From Pigmentiphaga litoralis (GTDB lineage Bacteria; Pseudomonadota; Gammaproteobacteria; Burkholderiales; Burkholderiaceae_B): a DNA stretch of 64,000 nucleotides. The position numbers were made by a program, and so were the translations under genes. The stretch's first letter is position 1. Every line of letters begins with the position of its first letter. Positions 1-10,142 of the stretch are shown here, one piece after another. The notes under the pieces are model-generated. The model was not told the DNA's origin. It saw only the letters and a list, made by a program, of their open reading frames with translations, and did not search any database. Location: contig NZ_BMXQ01000001.1 of the NCBI RefSeq assembly GCF_014651835.1, positions 2,702,120 through 2,766,119 on the forward strand, read 5' to 3'.

Positions 1-148
1 GAAAACAGCCACGGAATTGTTGCCGCTTCCGCTGCTGTTTTCGTGCGAAATTCGCCGTGTTGCGACACTTCGTCGAACCCGGATTCCCACCGGAAAAACC
101 TCGTGCTATCGCAGGCTTGCGCCCGCCCTTAGTGCGCCCGGCCCGATG
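1..148. other. Intergenic sequence at left edge, no gene seen
   Basis: I see no convincing coding sequence between the left edge and the aspartase stop codon. A 9-bp inverted repeat (GAAAACAGC at 1-9 against GCTGTTTTC at 34-42, 24-base loop) lies about 110 bases beyond that stop. It may be a weak terminator for a gene entering from the left or for aspA, but the loop is long and the stem AT-rich. Confidence 0.3.
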
Positions 149-1657
149 TCAGTGCGCGACTTCTTCAGGCGGAGGTGGCGGCACTTCGGACGAATCGTTG
201 ATTGGTGCAACCGGCACCACATCAGGGACGACCGGACGCACGTAGCGATAGGGTTTGGTCAGGACTTCCGGACGCAGCAACTGCGCCAGCGTGGCCTCGT
301 CCATCAAGCCCAGTTCCAGCACGAGTTCCGACACCGAACGCCCCGACCGGATGGCTTCGCGGGCGACGCGGGTGGCCGCTTCGTACCCGATCACCGGGTT
401 GAACGCGGTGGCCAGACCGGCCGACCGCTTGACTGCGTCGAGCAGTTTTTCGCGGTTGGCGGTGATGCCCGAGACGCAGTTGCGCGCCAAGGTGGTGCAG
501 CCCGCCTCAAGGTGCGAGATGCTCTTGACCAGGCTCCACGCGATGATGGGTTCGAACGCGTTCAGCTGCAATTGACCGGCTTCGGACGCCATCGTCACCG
601 TCATGTCGTTACCGATCACTTCGAATGCGATCTGGTTCACGACCTCGGGAATGATGGGATTGACCTTGCCCGGCATGATGGAACTGCCTGCCGCGCGTTC
701 GGGCAGGTTGATTTCGTTCAGGCCCGACTGCGGACCCGAGGACAGCAGGCGCAGGTCGTTGCAGGTCTTGGACAGCTTGCACGCAATGCGTTTCAACACG
801 CCGGACATCTGCACGAACGCGCCGGTATCTTGCGTGGCTTCGATCATGTTGGCGGCACGCACCAGGGGCAGGCCGGTGATTTCGGCCAGGTACTTGACGG
901 CCAGCGGGCTGTAGTCGGGATCGGTGTTGATGCCGGTGCCGATCGCGGTGGCGCCCAGGTTGACTTCGACCATCAGCGCACGGGCTTCGCTCAGGCGCAG
1001 TTCGTCTTCGCCCAGCATGACCGCGTAGGTCAGGAATTCCTGGCCCAGCGTCATGGGCACGGCGTCCTGCAGCTGCGTGCGGCCCATCTTGAGCACGTCG
1101 TCGAATTCATGCGCCTTGGCTTCGAAGGCCTGGCGCAGTTCGGCCATGGCCGCCAGCAGGCGCTCGATGGCAAAGCAGGTGGCGATGCGCAGGGCGGTCG
1201 GGTAGACGTCGTTGGTGCTTTGCGATGCGTTCACGTCCTGGATCGGGTGCAGGACTTCGTAGCGGCCCTTTTCGTGGCCGAGCAGTTCCAGCGCGCGATT
1301 GGCGATCACTTCGTTTGCATTCATGTTGGTGGACGTGCCGGCGCCACCCTGGATCACGTCGACGACGAACTGGTCACCCAGCGCGCCGTTCATGATTTCT
1401 TCGCAGGCCTGCACGATCACGGCGGCGCGTTCGGGGGCGATCACCCCCAGGTCGCGATTGGCCCGCGCGGCAGCTTGTTTGACGCACGCCAGCGCGCGCA
1501 GCAGATCGGGCTGGGCGCCGATCGTGGTACCAGTAATCGGAAAGTTTTCCTTGGCCCGGAGCGTGTGGATGCCCCAGTAGGAGGCTGCGGGAATGTCGCG
1601 TTCGCCCAGAAGATCGTGCTCGATCCGGAAGGCGTCTATATGGCCTGCATTGCTCAT
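149..1657 (-). CDS. aspA: Aspartate ammonia-lyase (aspartase)
   Basis: Converts L-aspartate to fumarate and ammonia in the cytoplasm. The 502-residue product has the fumarase/aspartase superfamily signature GSSIMPGKVNP near residue 330 (the mobile SS loop carrying the catalytic serine). Other conserved blocks are GGAGTSTNMNANE (about 105-117), NASQSTNDVYPTA (about 144-156) and GRTQLQDAVPMTLGQEF. I chose the ATG at 1657 because homology begins there (FRIEHDLLGERDIP) and a GGAAC lies just upstream; an in-frame extension to 1777 is not supported by homology. At about 500 residues it is longer than the usual 470-480. The excess is a C-terminal tail ending in five prolines and EEVAH. A LysR gene lies upstream on the same strand. 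Fumarases share the fold, but the aspartase-like N-terminus argues for aspA. Confidence 0.93.
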   Translation of the reverse strand: MSNAGHIDAFRIEHDLLGERDIPAASYWGIHTLRAKENFPITGTTIGAQPDLLRALACVKQAAARANRDLGVIAPERAAVIVQACEEIMNGALGDQFVVDVIQGGAGTSTNMNANEVIANRALELLGHEKGRYEVLHPIQDVNASQSTNDVYPTALRIATCFAIERLLAAMAELRQAFEAKAHEFDDVLKMGRTQLQDAVPMTLGQEFLTYAVMLGEDELRLSEARALMVEVNLGATAIGTGINTDPDYSPLAVKYLAEITGLPLVRAANMIEATQDTGAFVQMSGVLKRIACKLSKTCNDLRLLSSGPQSGLNEINLPERAAGSSIMPGKVNPIIPEVVNQIAFEVIGNDMTVTMASEAGQLQLNAFEPIIAWSLVKSISHLEAGCTTLARNCVSGITANREKLLDAVKRSAGLATAFNPVIGYEAATRVAREAIRSGRSVSELVLELGLMDEATLAQLLRPEVLTKPYRYVRPVVPDVVPVAPINDSSEVPPPPPEEVAH

Positions 1658-1820
1658 TGCGGTTCCATCGGCTGCGGCCCGCGCACAGTGCGCCGGCGAT
1701 GCACACACTATAGGGACCGCCCCCCGCGGCGCGCCAATGCTATTCCAACATGAGCCAATGCCGTTTGTGCATCGCAAGGCAAACGCCCCGCAGGCAGGCG
1801 CGGCGACTCATCCAAATGCG

Positions 1821-2747
1821 TCAGACGTCGCCGGCCTGTTGCGCACTCAGGTAGGCCCACAGGGCGTTGACCACCGGCTTGCCGCCCCCGCCCACCGGAT
1901 GCTCGCGGTACAGCCGGATTTCCATGCTCTGGGTGTAGGCTTCTCCGGCGCAGACCAGGCGCTGCGCGGCCACGTCGTTGCGGACCGCGCTGTCGGGCAG
2001 GAAGGCCACACCATGGCCTGCCAGCACCATCACTTTCAAGGCTTCCGCCATGTCGGTTTCGTAGCGCTGTTCCAGCGCCGGGCGCGGCCTGGCTTCGGAC
2101 AGAATCAGCTCGGCGATCCGCCCCAGATAGGCATTGGGCGTGTAGCCCAGGTAGGGCGTGGGCCGGTCGTTCTTGCCGTCCAGGGCGTATTCGGGGCGGC
2201 CGTCGGCGGTGCGGCGCGCGTAGGGGTAGACGCTCTCGGTGCCCAATACCAGCATGTCGTAGTGGCGCGGATCGAGCTGGACCGGCAGGCGCGGATTCCA
2301 GTACACCATGGCCAGGTCGCTGCCACCCTGCACCAGGCTCATGGCAGCGTCGTGCACGTTCAGCGCCTGTAGCCGCGTACTGAACGCGGGCGCCGCGCCA
2401 CCGGCCTGGATGCGGCTCAGCCAGCTTGGAAAAAACGTGAGCGACAGCGTATGCGGCACCGCAAAATCAATGATCTCGCGCGACGCCGGACGCATGCCGC
2501 GCAGCATGGCGCGCGTTTCGTCCAGCCGCGCCAGCATGTCGATGGCTTCGGCGCGAAAGGTCTCACCGGCGGGGGTGAGCCGCGTCGGGTAGACGGCGCG
2601 GTCGACCAGATCGGTGCCGACCCAGGCTTCCAGCGCCTGGATGCGCCGGGAAAACGCCGGCTGCGTGATGTGGCGCAGTTCGGCTGCGCGCGAAAAGGAC
2701 CGCGTGTCGGCGAGTGCGACGAAGTCTTCGAGCCACTTGGCTTCCAT
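1821..2747 (-). CDS. LysR-family transcriptional regulator, HypT-like
   Basis: DNA-binding regulator of 308 residues, typical LysR length. The N-terminal winged helix-turn-helix reads FVALADTRSFSRAAELRHIT followed by QPAFSRRIQALEAWVG (residues about 8-45). The rest is the substrate-binding effector domain. The N-terminal wording resembles the HypT/YjiE branch of LysR proteins; this is a recollection of family sequences, not an alignment. The ATG at 2747 follows GGGAAC at suitable spacing. It lies upstream of and codirectional with aspA with a gap of about 160 bases, so it may control aspA; this is inference from position only. Confidence 0.88.
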   Translation of the reverse strand: MEAKWLEDFVALADTRSFSRAAELRHITQPAFSRRIQALEAWVGTDLVDRAVYPTRLTPAGETFRAEAIDMLARLDETRAMLRGMRPASREIIDFAVPHTLSLTFFPSWLSRIQAGGAAPAFSTRLQALNVHDAAMSLVQGGSDLAMVYWNPRLPVQLDPRHYDMLVLGTESVYPYARRTADGRPEYALDGKNDRPTPYLGYTPNAYLGRIAELILSEARPRPALEQRYETDMAEALKVMVLAGHGVAFLPDSAVRNDVAAQRLVCAGEAYTQSMEIRLYREHPVGGGGKPVVNALWAYLSAQQAGDV

Positions 2748-2851
2748 GCTGTTCCCTGGCGAGTTGGCGGATTGTAGGCGATAGCCGGGCGGCGCCGCGA
2801 GCGCGCAGCCACTACACTGAAGGCCCCTGCACGCACCCAAGACTCGCTATC

Positions 2852-3310
2852 GTGACCCACTCGACCACCGCTTCCGCCCTCCCCGCCGCCGACCGCCTGC
2901 CCGACGCCCAGCCCGTGCTGCGCATGGTGCCGATGCGTTCCGACGCCAACTTCCATGGCGACGTATTTGGCGGATGGATCATGGCGCAGGTGGACATTGC
3001 CGGATCGCTTCCGGCGGTCAGCCGCGCCAACGGCCGCGTCGCCACGGTGGCGGTCACGTCGTTCGTGTTCAAGCAGCCCGTGTTCGTGGGTGACCTGGTC
3101 AGCTTCTACGCCAAGGTGATTGCCACCGGCCGTACCTCGGTCACGGTCGCGGTCGAGGTCTATGCCGAGCGGATCCGGCTCGATTCCGAGGTCGTCAAGG
3201 TGACGGAAGCCACCCTGGTCTACGTGGCCACCGACGAGTCGCGCCAGCCGCGCCCCTTACCAGACGTTACGGCACCCAAGGTCCCCCCGCTGGACACCCT
3301 GGGGGAATAG
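2852..3310 (+). CDS. Acyl-CoA thioesterase, YciA-like hotdog fold
   Basis: Hydrolyses acyl-CoA to free acid and CoA in the cytoplasm. The hotdog-domain hallmark MRSDANFHGDVFGGWIMAQVD (split here: MRSDANFHGD then VFGGWIMAQVD) lies at about residues 28-48 and matches the YciA/acyl-CoA hydrolase family, including the catalytic aspartate region of GDVFGG. VTSFVFKQPVFVGDLV follows. The product of 152 residues fits the family (about 130-160). I chose GTG at 2852; no in-frame ATG lies near the homology start except MVPM further in, and the ribosome binding site is weak. It is divergent from the LysR gene with about 100 bases between them. Confidence 0.85.
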   Translation: MTHSTTASALPAADRLPDAQPVLRMVPMRSDANFHGDVFGGWIMAQVDIAGSLPAVSRANGRVATVAVTSFVFKQPVFVGDLVSFYAKVIATGRTSVTVAVEVYAERIRLDSEVVKVTEATLVYVATDESRQPRPLPDVTAPKVPPLDTLGE

Positions 3311-3430
3311 TGGCAAATTGACCCCAAGGAAAAACCATTTTCCGGAGCCCGCCGGCACAGGCGGGCCATGACAACGACATCCCATCGCGGCCGGTGGTGA
3401 TCTGCTTCCGGCCCAAGAAGGAGACACATC

Positions 3431-4027
3431 ATGGAATTGGCCAACTCACGTTTCGTTCCGGCGTCGCAGCAGCGCACCTGGAACAAACTCATCGCTCCTG
3501 AAACCCTCAAGGTCTGCATCACCGGTTGCGAGACGCTGGAACGCGTCTCCGACAACGAGTATCTGGTCGGCCTGCGCGCCGACGTCGGGCCGGTCAGCGC
3601 CCGCTTCAAGGGCCGCCTCAAACTGACCGACATGAAGCCGCCGCACTCGTATCATCTGCATTTCGAAGGCGAAGGCGGTCCGGCGGGGTATGCCAAGGGC
3701 GATGCCGACGTGGTGCTCGAACCCGAAGGCGAAGGCACCCGCTTTGCGTACAAGGCGCATGCGGACCTGGGTGGACGGCTGGCCGAGCTGCGGCCCGACC
3801 AGGCCGAAAAAATCGCCCGCAAAATGACGGATAACTTCTTTTCGCTGTTCTCGGTATGCGCCGACAAGACGTTTGAGCGCGACGAGCAGGCGAAGGTGAT
3901 GAAAGTGCCAGTCGAACCCGATCCGGTGGTCGCGGCGCACCGCTCCGAGATGCTGTCCAGGGTGTCCTGGCTGGTGGTGCCCGGCGTGATCATGGCGATC
4001 ATTGCGTACCACACCTTCATACACTGA
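3431..4027 (+). CDS. CoxG-like SRPBCC protein with C-terminal membrane anchor
   Basis: A START/SRPBCC-fold protein of the carbon monoxide dehydrogenase subunit G (CoxG) family, 198 residues. The CoxG-type pattern is visible: an N-terminal strand with LIAPETLKVCITGCETLE, then VGPVSARFKGRLKLTD, then GYAKGDADVVLEPEGEGTRF. A hydrophobic segment at the C-terminus (WLVVPGVIMAIIAYHTFI) probably anchors it to the inner membrane. A strong AAGGAGA precedes the ATG. In carboxydotrophs CoxG recruits CO dehydrogenase to the membrane, but no cox genes are present here, so the partner is unknown. It stands alone, followed by a terminator. Confidence 0.82.
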   Translation: MELANSRFVPASQQRTWNKLIAPETLKVCITGCETLERVSDNEYLVGLRADVGPVSARFKGRLKLTDMKPPHSYHLHFEGEGGPAGYAKGDADVVLEPEGEGTRFAYKAHADLGGRLAELRPDQAEKIARKMTDNFFSLFSVCADKTFERDEQAKVMKVPVEPDPVVAAHRSEMLSRVSWLVVPGVIMAIIAYHTFIH

Positions 4028-4049
4028 CCGGCCGGCAAGCCCGGGACCC

Positions 4050-4076
4050 TCGCCCGCCTACGCGCGGGCGTTTTTC
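4050..4076 (+). terminator. Rho-independent terminator after the CoxG-like gene
   Basis: A GCCCGC / GCGGGC stem (4052-4069) is followed by TTTTT at 4071-4075, 25 bases after the stop codon. It overlaps the last codons of the convergent DHA2 exporter gene. Confidence 0.75.
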
Positions 4077-5509
4077 ATCCGGATCTGGCTGGACAGCACC
4101 ACTGTCGCGATGCAGAACAGCACGGCCATCACCATGCCGATCTTGACGCCGGTCAGCACCGACGTGCGTGCAATGATGATGCCGACGGCCGCCGTACCGA
4201 TGGCACTGCCCAGCGTACGGGTGGTCTGGATCAGGGCCGACGCCACCCCTACATCGCGGCGATCGGCAATCATCTGCATGAACAGGGTCAGGTTCGGCAC
4301 GATGAAGCCGAGTCCCAGACCGCTGATCGAAAAGGCCACCACCGCGAACCACGTGGCGCTGCCGCGCTCGAGCGTCATGATGCCGAAGCATCCGACCGCG
4401 AGCACGATGGCGCCGAGCATCATGAGCCGCTGCGGCTGCGACTGACGCGGGAAAAGGCGCCCGTTGATCACGCTGCCGATCGGGATGCAGGCCACCAGCG
4501 GTGCCAGGATCCCGCCCGCCTGCGACGGCGTCATGCCGACCTCGACCTGCAGCAGCAAGGGCCCGTAATACATCAGCGTGAACATGACCGCCCCCATCAT
4601 CAGGCCGACCAGATTCAGCAGGCGCGACTCACGGGTCTTGAGCACCTGCAGCGGCAGCATGGGCGACGTCACCCGGGCTTCGTAGGGAATCAGCACGGCG
4701 ATGGCAATCGCGCCAACCAGGGCGAGCGCGCCTGCCAGCAAAGGCCGCGACACTTCCCCGAACCCGAGCTCCAGCGCCGCCATGGGCGCACCAACCGCCA
4801 CGGCGAGCAAGGCCCCGCCCAGCCAGTCGATGCGCGGGCGCGAGGTGTGCACAGGCGTCAATCGGGGGAAATAGACCCACAACAGGGCAAAGGCCACGAT
4901 GGCCATCAACGGGGTCACGAAGAAGGCCGCGCGCCAGTTGATGGCCTCGGTAACGGCGCCGCCGATCAGCGGGCCGACGCCGCTGGCCACGGCAAAGGCG
5001 GTCGAGATCAATGCCTGCCATTTGACGCGCCGCAGCGCATCGGGGAACAGGTCGGCCGGGGCGGCGAATGCCGTGGCGATCATCATGCCGCCGCCCACCC
5101 CCTGCAGCGATCGCGCGGCGATCAGCTGCGGCATGGTCTGCGAGATGCCGCACAGAATGGACCCCAGCGCGACGATGCCGATCGATACAAGAATGAAGGT
5201 CTTGCGTCCGTAGAGGTCGCCCAGGCGCCCGAAGATCGGGATCATGATGACCGAGGACAGCAGATATCCGGTGCCGACCCATGCGTACAAGGCCATGCCG
5301 CCGAGTTCGGTGGCGACCTGGGGCAAGACGGTGCCGACGATGGTGGCGTCGAGCGCGACCAGGATCACGACGGCGCACACGCCCATGACGGCGAGCAGCA
5401 GTTCGCGGGGGTTTTCGATCGGGGCGGCGTGGGACGACGGCGCGGCAGTTGCGGCGCGGCCATCCGGGCCGGCAGGCGTGCCAGCCGGTGTAGGTCGTAT
5501 GTCGGGCAT
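4058..5509 (-). CDS. MFS drug exporter, DHA2 (14-TM) family
   Basis: Proton-driven efflux permease of the inner membrane, about 483 residues. The N-terminal half shows the MFS motif D1/A arrangement LDATIVGTVLPQVATEL and GRLGDLYGRK, and the motif-C-like GVGPLIGGAV, all typical of the EmrB/QacA DHA2 group. About 14 hydrophobic stretches can be counted. A proline/alanine-rich cytoplasmic leader of about 35 residues precedes TM1. The start is uncertain: ATG at 5509 has little ribosome binding site, and a TTG at 5560 is an alternative giving 500 residues. Its substrate cannot be told from sequence. It faces the CoxG-like gene convergently. Confidence 0.86.
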   Translation of the reverse strand: MPDIRPTPAGTPAGPDGRAATAAPSSHAAPIENPRELLLAVMGVCAVVILVALDATIVGTVLPQVATELGGMALYAWVGTGYLLSSVIMIPIFGRLGDLYGRKTFILVSIGIVALGSILCGISQTMPQLIAARSLQGVGGGMMIATAFAAPADLFPDALRRVKWQALISTAFAVASGVGPLIGGAVTEAINWRAAFFVTPLMAIVAFALLWVYFPRLTPVHTSRPRIDWLGGALLAVAVGAPMAALELGFGEVSRPLLAGALALVGAIAIAVLIPYEARVTSPMLPLQVLKTRESRLLNLVGLMMGAVMFTLMYYGPLLLQVEVGMTPSQAGGILAPLVACIPIGSVINGRLFPRQSQPQRLMMLGAIVLAVGCFGIMTLERGSATWFAVVAFSISGLGLGFIVPNLTLFMQMIADRRDVGVASALIQTTRTLGSAIGTAAVGIIIARTSVLTGVKIGMVMAVLFCIATVVLSSQIRMKNARA

Positions 5510-5635
5510 GGAGGCTAGAGGATACTCCCGGCCGGAAAACTTCCCAAGCCGCTCTAACAAATCCTAGCGTTTATGACGGGTTGGTGAATGGGTGCGGCCG
5601 CGTGCGCTGCCATGCTTCGGCAGCTGCCTGCACTA

Positions 5636-6382
5636 TCAGCCGCCGCGGGGCCTGCCCAAAAACGCCTTGAACGCGGCCCTGGCGTCGTCACTGTGAAGCA
5701 GGTCCGCAAACACGGTCGCCTCGTCCTGGATCTGACGCGCCACACCCGCCGCATCACCTTGCCTCATCAGGCGCTTGGTTTCGCGCACCGCGGTGGGCGG
5801 CAACCCCGCTAACCTTGCTGCCTGCGCACAGGCAAAGGCAAAGACTTCATCGGGCGGCAAGACGCGGGTCGCCAGGCCCATCGCCACGGCATCGGCCGCG
5901 CGGATCGGTTCCGACAGCAGCAGCGCTTCGGCCGCGCGCGCATGCCCGATACGCGCAGGCACCAGGCGGCTCGCCGCGAATTCCGGACACAGTCCGAGCT
6001 TCACGAAAGGCATCACCAGCAGCGCATCCTCGGCCAGATAGACCAGGTCGCAATGCAGCAGCATCGTCGTGCCGATGCCGACCGCCATGCCGTTGACGGA
6101 TGCAACGACCGGCTTGCGGGCCGTGGACAGGGCCTGCATGAAATCGAACACGGGCGCATCGGGGCCGGGCGGATTGGCCAGGAAATCTTCCAGGTCATTC
6201 CCGGCCGTGAATGCCTGGCGATCGCCATGCAGCAGCAGCGCTGCAATGGCGTTGTCGGCGTCCGCATCCATCACGGCATGCGCCAGACGGGCGTACATGT
6301 CGCCCGTCAGTGCATTCTTTTTTTCGGGTCGCGCAAAGCCGATCCGCGCGACGCCATCCACCTTCGCTACCGTGATACCCAC
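5636..6382 (-). CDS. Enoyl-CoA hydratase/isomerase, isomerase-like active site
   Basis: Crotonase-fold protein of 248 residues, last gene of the beta-oxidation operon. The oxyanion-hole regions are ALLLHGDRQAFTAGNDLEDF (about 47-66) and NGMAVGIGTTMLLHCDLV (about 95-112). The following helix reads FVKLGLCPEFAAS. That glutamate in LGLCPE sits where delta3,delta2-enoyl-CoA isomerases carry their catalytic acid, whereas hydratases have two glutamates in other positions. So isomerisation of cis-3/trans-3 enoyl-CoA from unsaturated fatty acids is the better guess. It starts at GTG 6382 with AGGAGACGCT just upstream, 54 bases after the thiolase stop. Confidence 0.86.
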   Translation of the reverse strand: MGITVAKVDGVARIGFARPEKKNALTGDMYARLAHAVMDADADNAIAALLLHGDRQAFTAGNDLEDFLANPPGPDAPVFDFMQALSTARKPVVASVNGMAVGIGTTMLLHCDLVYLAEDALLVMPFVKLGLCPEFAASRLVPARIGHARAAEALLLSEPIRAADAVAMGLATRVLPPDEVFAFACAQAARLAGLPPTAVRETKRLMRQGDAAGVARQIQDEATVFADLLHSDDARAAFKAFLGRPRGG

Positions 6383-6436
6383 AGCGTCTCCTGGTTGGCC
6401 AAGCCGGCCACAAGCATCCGGCTCGGGGATCTTGCC

Positions 6437-7636
<1,200 letters not shown>

Positions 7637-7646
7637 GTCGGGTTCC

Positions 7647-10052
7647 TCAGTTGCGCACGGGCTTGCCGGTCTGCATCATGCCCATGACGCGTTCCTGTGT
7701 TTTGGGATGGTTCAGCAGCGACATGAAGGCCTGCCGTTCATGCTTCATCAGCCACTGTTCGTCGACGCGCGATCCGGGCGCGATGTCGCCGCCGCACAGG
7801 ATCTCGGCAATCGTCTTGCCCAGGTGGTAGTCGTGGGCCGAAATGAAGCCGCCGTCGCGCATGTTCACCAGCTGCGACAGAATGGTCGCAACGCCGTCGC
7901 GGCCGGCCACTTCGAACGGCACGGGCAGCGGCGGGCGATAACCGCCATCGTGCAGCGCCATCGCCTGCTTGATCGCGACAAACAGCACTTCCTGCACGTT
8001 GAACACGATGGGGTCGCTGTCGCGCAAATAGCCCATCGCGCGCGCTTCAATGGCGGACTTCGACACCTGCGCCGTCGCGGCCTGCATCAGGTATTTCTTC
8101 AGGAAGTGCAGCAGCGGCGCATCAGGCGCCAGGGCATGTTCCTCGGCCGCGCGGCGTGCGCCGTAGGTCAGGCCGCCGGCGCCGGGCACCAGGCCCACAC
8201 CCACTTCCACCAGGCCAATATAGCTTTCCAGATGCGCGACCCGGCGCGCGCAATGCACGGCCATTTCGCATCCACCGCCCAGTGCCATGCCCGAGATCGC
8301 GGCCACGGTCGGCACCTGCGCATAGCGCAAGCGCAGCATGACCTGCTGCAGGCGTTCTTCTTCGGGTTCAATGGCCTGCACGCCGCCGCTCATGAACAGC
8401 GGCAGCATGGCCTGAAGGTCGGCGCCAGCCGAAAACGGTTCGCCGTCGTTCCAGATCACCAGGCCGCGGTAGTCGGCTTCTGCCAGGTCCACCGCCTTGA
8501 GCAGGCCCGCACTCACGCCCGGGCCGATCGCGTGCATCTTGGTCTTGAAGCTGGCGATCAGCACTTCGTTCAGGCCCGGATTCGGCAGCGTCCAGAGGCG
8601 AATCGATTCGTCTTCGAACACGGTGGTGCCGGTGGTGGCCACGTCGACGCCATCACCGAACAAGGGTGCGCGGAATACCTGGCGGGTATAGACCGGCAGG
8701 GTCGAGCGGGCCTCGAAATTCTGCGTGGCCGGATTCCATGAACCCTGATGCGTGTGCACCCCGCCCCGCTCCGCCACGGGGCCACTGGTGACCCAATCTG
8801 GCAGTGGCGTGTCGGACAGCGCCTTGCCTTCGCGGATGTCGTCCTGCACCCACTGGGCGACCTTGAGCCAGCCTGCGGACTGCCAGAGTTCGAACGGGCC
8901 CTGCGTCTGGCCAAAGCCCCAGCGCATGGCGAAGTCGACATCGCGTGCGGTTTCGGCAATCTCGGCCAGGTGCACGGCAATGTATTGGAAGGTGTCGCGC
9001 AGGATCGCCCATACGAACTGGGCCTGCGGGTGGGTCGATTCGCGCAGCAGTTGCAGGCGCTCGCCCGCATCCTTCTTTTTCAGGATGCGCACGACCAGGT
9101 CGTCGGCCTTCGCATCGGCCGGCACATAGGTGCCCGTGGCCGGATCAAGGCGCAAGATCGCCTTGCCTTCTTTCTTGAAGAAACCGGCCCCGGTCTTCTG
9201 GCCGAGGGCGCCCTTCTCGATCAGCCCCTTCAATACCGCCGGCGTGCCATACAGCGGCGCGAACGGATCGTTGGGCAACTGGTCTTCCATGGTCTTGATG
9301 ACATGGCCCAGGGTATCCAGGCCGACCACGTCGCCGGTGCGGAAGGTGCCCGACTTGGCGCGGCCCAGCTTGGCGCCGGTCAGGTCGTCCACCACGTCGA
9401 ACGGAATGCTGAAGCGTTCGGCTTCGATCATGGCCGACAGGATCCCGAACACGCCCACCCGGTTGCCCACGAAGTTGGGCGTGTCCTTGGCCCGCACCAC
9501 GCCCTTGCCCAGGGTGGTGGTCAGGAAGGTTTCCAGGCGGTCCAGGATCGCGGGATCCGTCTTGGCCGTGGGAATCAGTTCGGCCAGGTGCATGTAGCGC
9601 GGCGGGTTGAAGAAGTGCACGCCGCAAAAACGCGACTGCAGGCCTTCGCCTATGCCCTTGGCCAGCTCGGTGATCGACAGGCCCGACGTGTTGGTCGCAA
9701 AGATGGCGTCGGGCGCAATGGCGCCGGCCACCTTCTTGTACAGGTCGTGCTTCCAGTCCATGCGTTCGGCAATCGCTTCGATCACCAGGTCGCACTCGCG
9801 CAACTTGTCCAGATGCTCTTCGTAGTTGGCCGGCACGATCAGTGCCGCCAGGTCGGGACTGCCCAACGGCGCGGGGCTCAGCTTCTTCAGGTTTTCGATG
9901 GCCTTGAGCGCAATCCCGTTCTTGGGACCTTCGCGCGCGGGCAGGTCGAACAGCACGACGGGCACATTGGCGTTCACGCAATGCGCGGCGATCTGCGCGC
10001 CCATGACCCCGGCGCCCAGCACGGCGACTTTACGAACAATGAAATTCGGCAT
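7647..10052 (-). CDS. fadN: Fused 3-hydroxyacyl-CoA dehydrogenase / enoyl-CoA hydratase
   Basis: Carries out hydration and NAD-dependent oxidation in beta-oxidation. The Rossmann motif VAVLGAGVMGAQIA lies at about residues 9-22 and the dehydrogenase segment GVHFFNPPRYMHLAELI near 140. The crotonase domain is C-terminal, with SAGADLQAMLP and GMALGGGCEM (about 590), and SYIGLVEVGVGLVPGAGG keeps the hydratase glutamate. Dehydrogenase-first order is that of FadN/YusL-type proteins, the reverse of E. coli FadB. At 801 residues it fits that type. ATG 10052 was chosen because GCCAGGAAAATC precedes it; a 25-residue extension has no homology. Part of the minus-strand fad operon. Confidence 0.92.
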   Translation of the reverse strand: MPNFIVRKVAVLGAGVMGAQIAAHCVNANVPVVLFDLPAREGPKNGIALKAIENLKKLSPAPLGSPDLAALIVPANYEEHLDKLRECDLVIEAIAERMDWKHDLYKKVAGAIAPDAIFATNTSGLSITELAKGIGEGLQSRFCGVHFFNPPRYMHLAELIPTAKTDPAILDRLETFLTTTLGKGVVRAKDTPNFVGNRVGVFGILSAMIEAERFSIPFDVVDDLTGAKLGRAKSGTFRTGDVVGLDTLGHVIKTMEDQLPNDPFAPLYGTPAVLKGLIEKGALGQKTGAGFFKKEGKAILRLDPATGTYVPADAKADDLVVRILKKKDAGERLQLLRESTHPQAQFVWAILRDTFQYIAVHLAEIAETARDVDFAMRWGFGQTQGPFELWQSAGWLKVAQWVQDDIREGKALSDTPLPDWVTSGPVAERGGVHTHQGSWNPATQNFEARSTLPVYTRQVFRAPLFGDGVDVATTGTTVFEDESIRLWTLPNPGLNEVLIASFKTKMHAIGPGVSAGLLKAVDLAEADYRGLVIWNDGEPFSAGADLQAMLPLFMSGGVQAIEPEEERLQQVMLRLRYAQVPTVAAISGMALGGGCEMAVHCARRVAHLESYIGLVEVGVGLVPGAGGLTYGARRAAEEHALAPDAPLLHFLKKYLMQAATAQVSKSAIEARAMGYLRDSDPIVFNVQEVLFVAIKQAMALHDGGYRPPLPVPFEVAGRDGVATILSQLVNMRDGGFISAHDYHLGKTIAEILCGGDIAPGSRVDEQWLMKHERQAFMSLLNHPKTQERVMGMMQTGKPVRN

Positions 10053-10142
10053 GATTTTCCTGGCAAAGAGTGCACCGGCCGCAGCCGGCTCGCATGGTCG
10101 AGACCTGCCTGGACGCATCGCAGGCAAGGTAGGCGATAGACA

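Noticed and set aside
17-1753. A long open frame on the plus strand opposite aspA
   Set aside because: Its translation is histidine/arginine/glutamine-rich without any family motif, while the minus strand gives a complete aspartase. It is a GC-rich mirror frame.
3431-4027. Carbon monoxide oxidation locus
   Set aside because: Only the CoxG-like membrane protein is present; coxL, coxM and coxS are absent from the surroundings.
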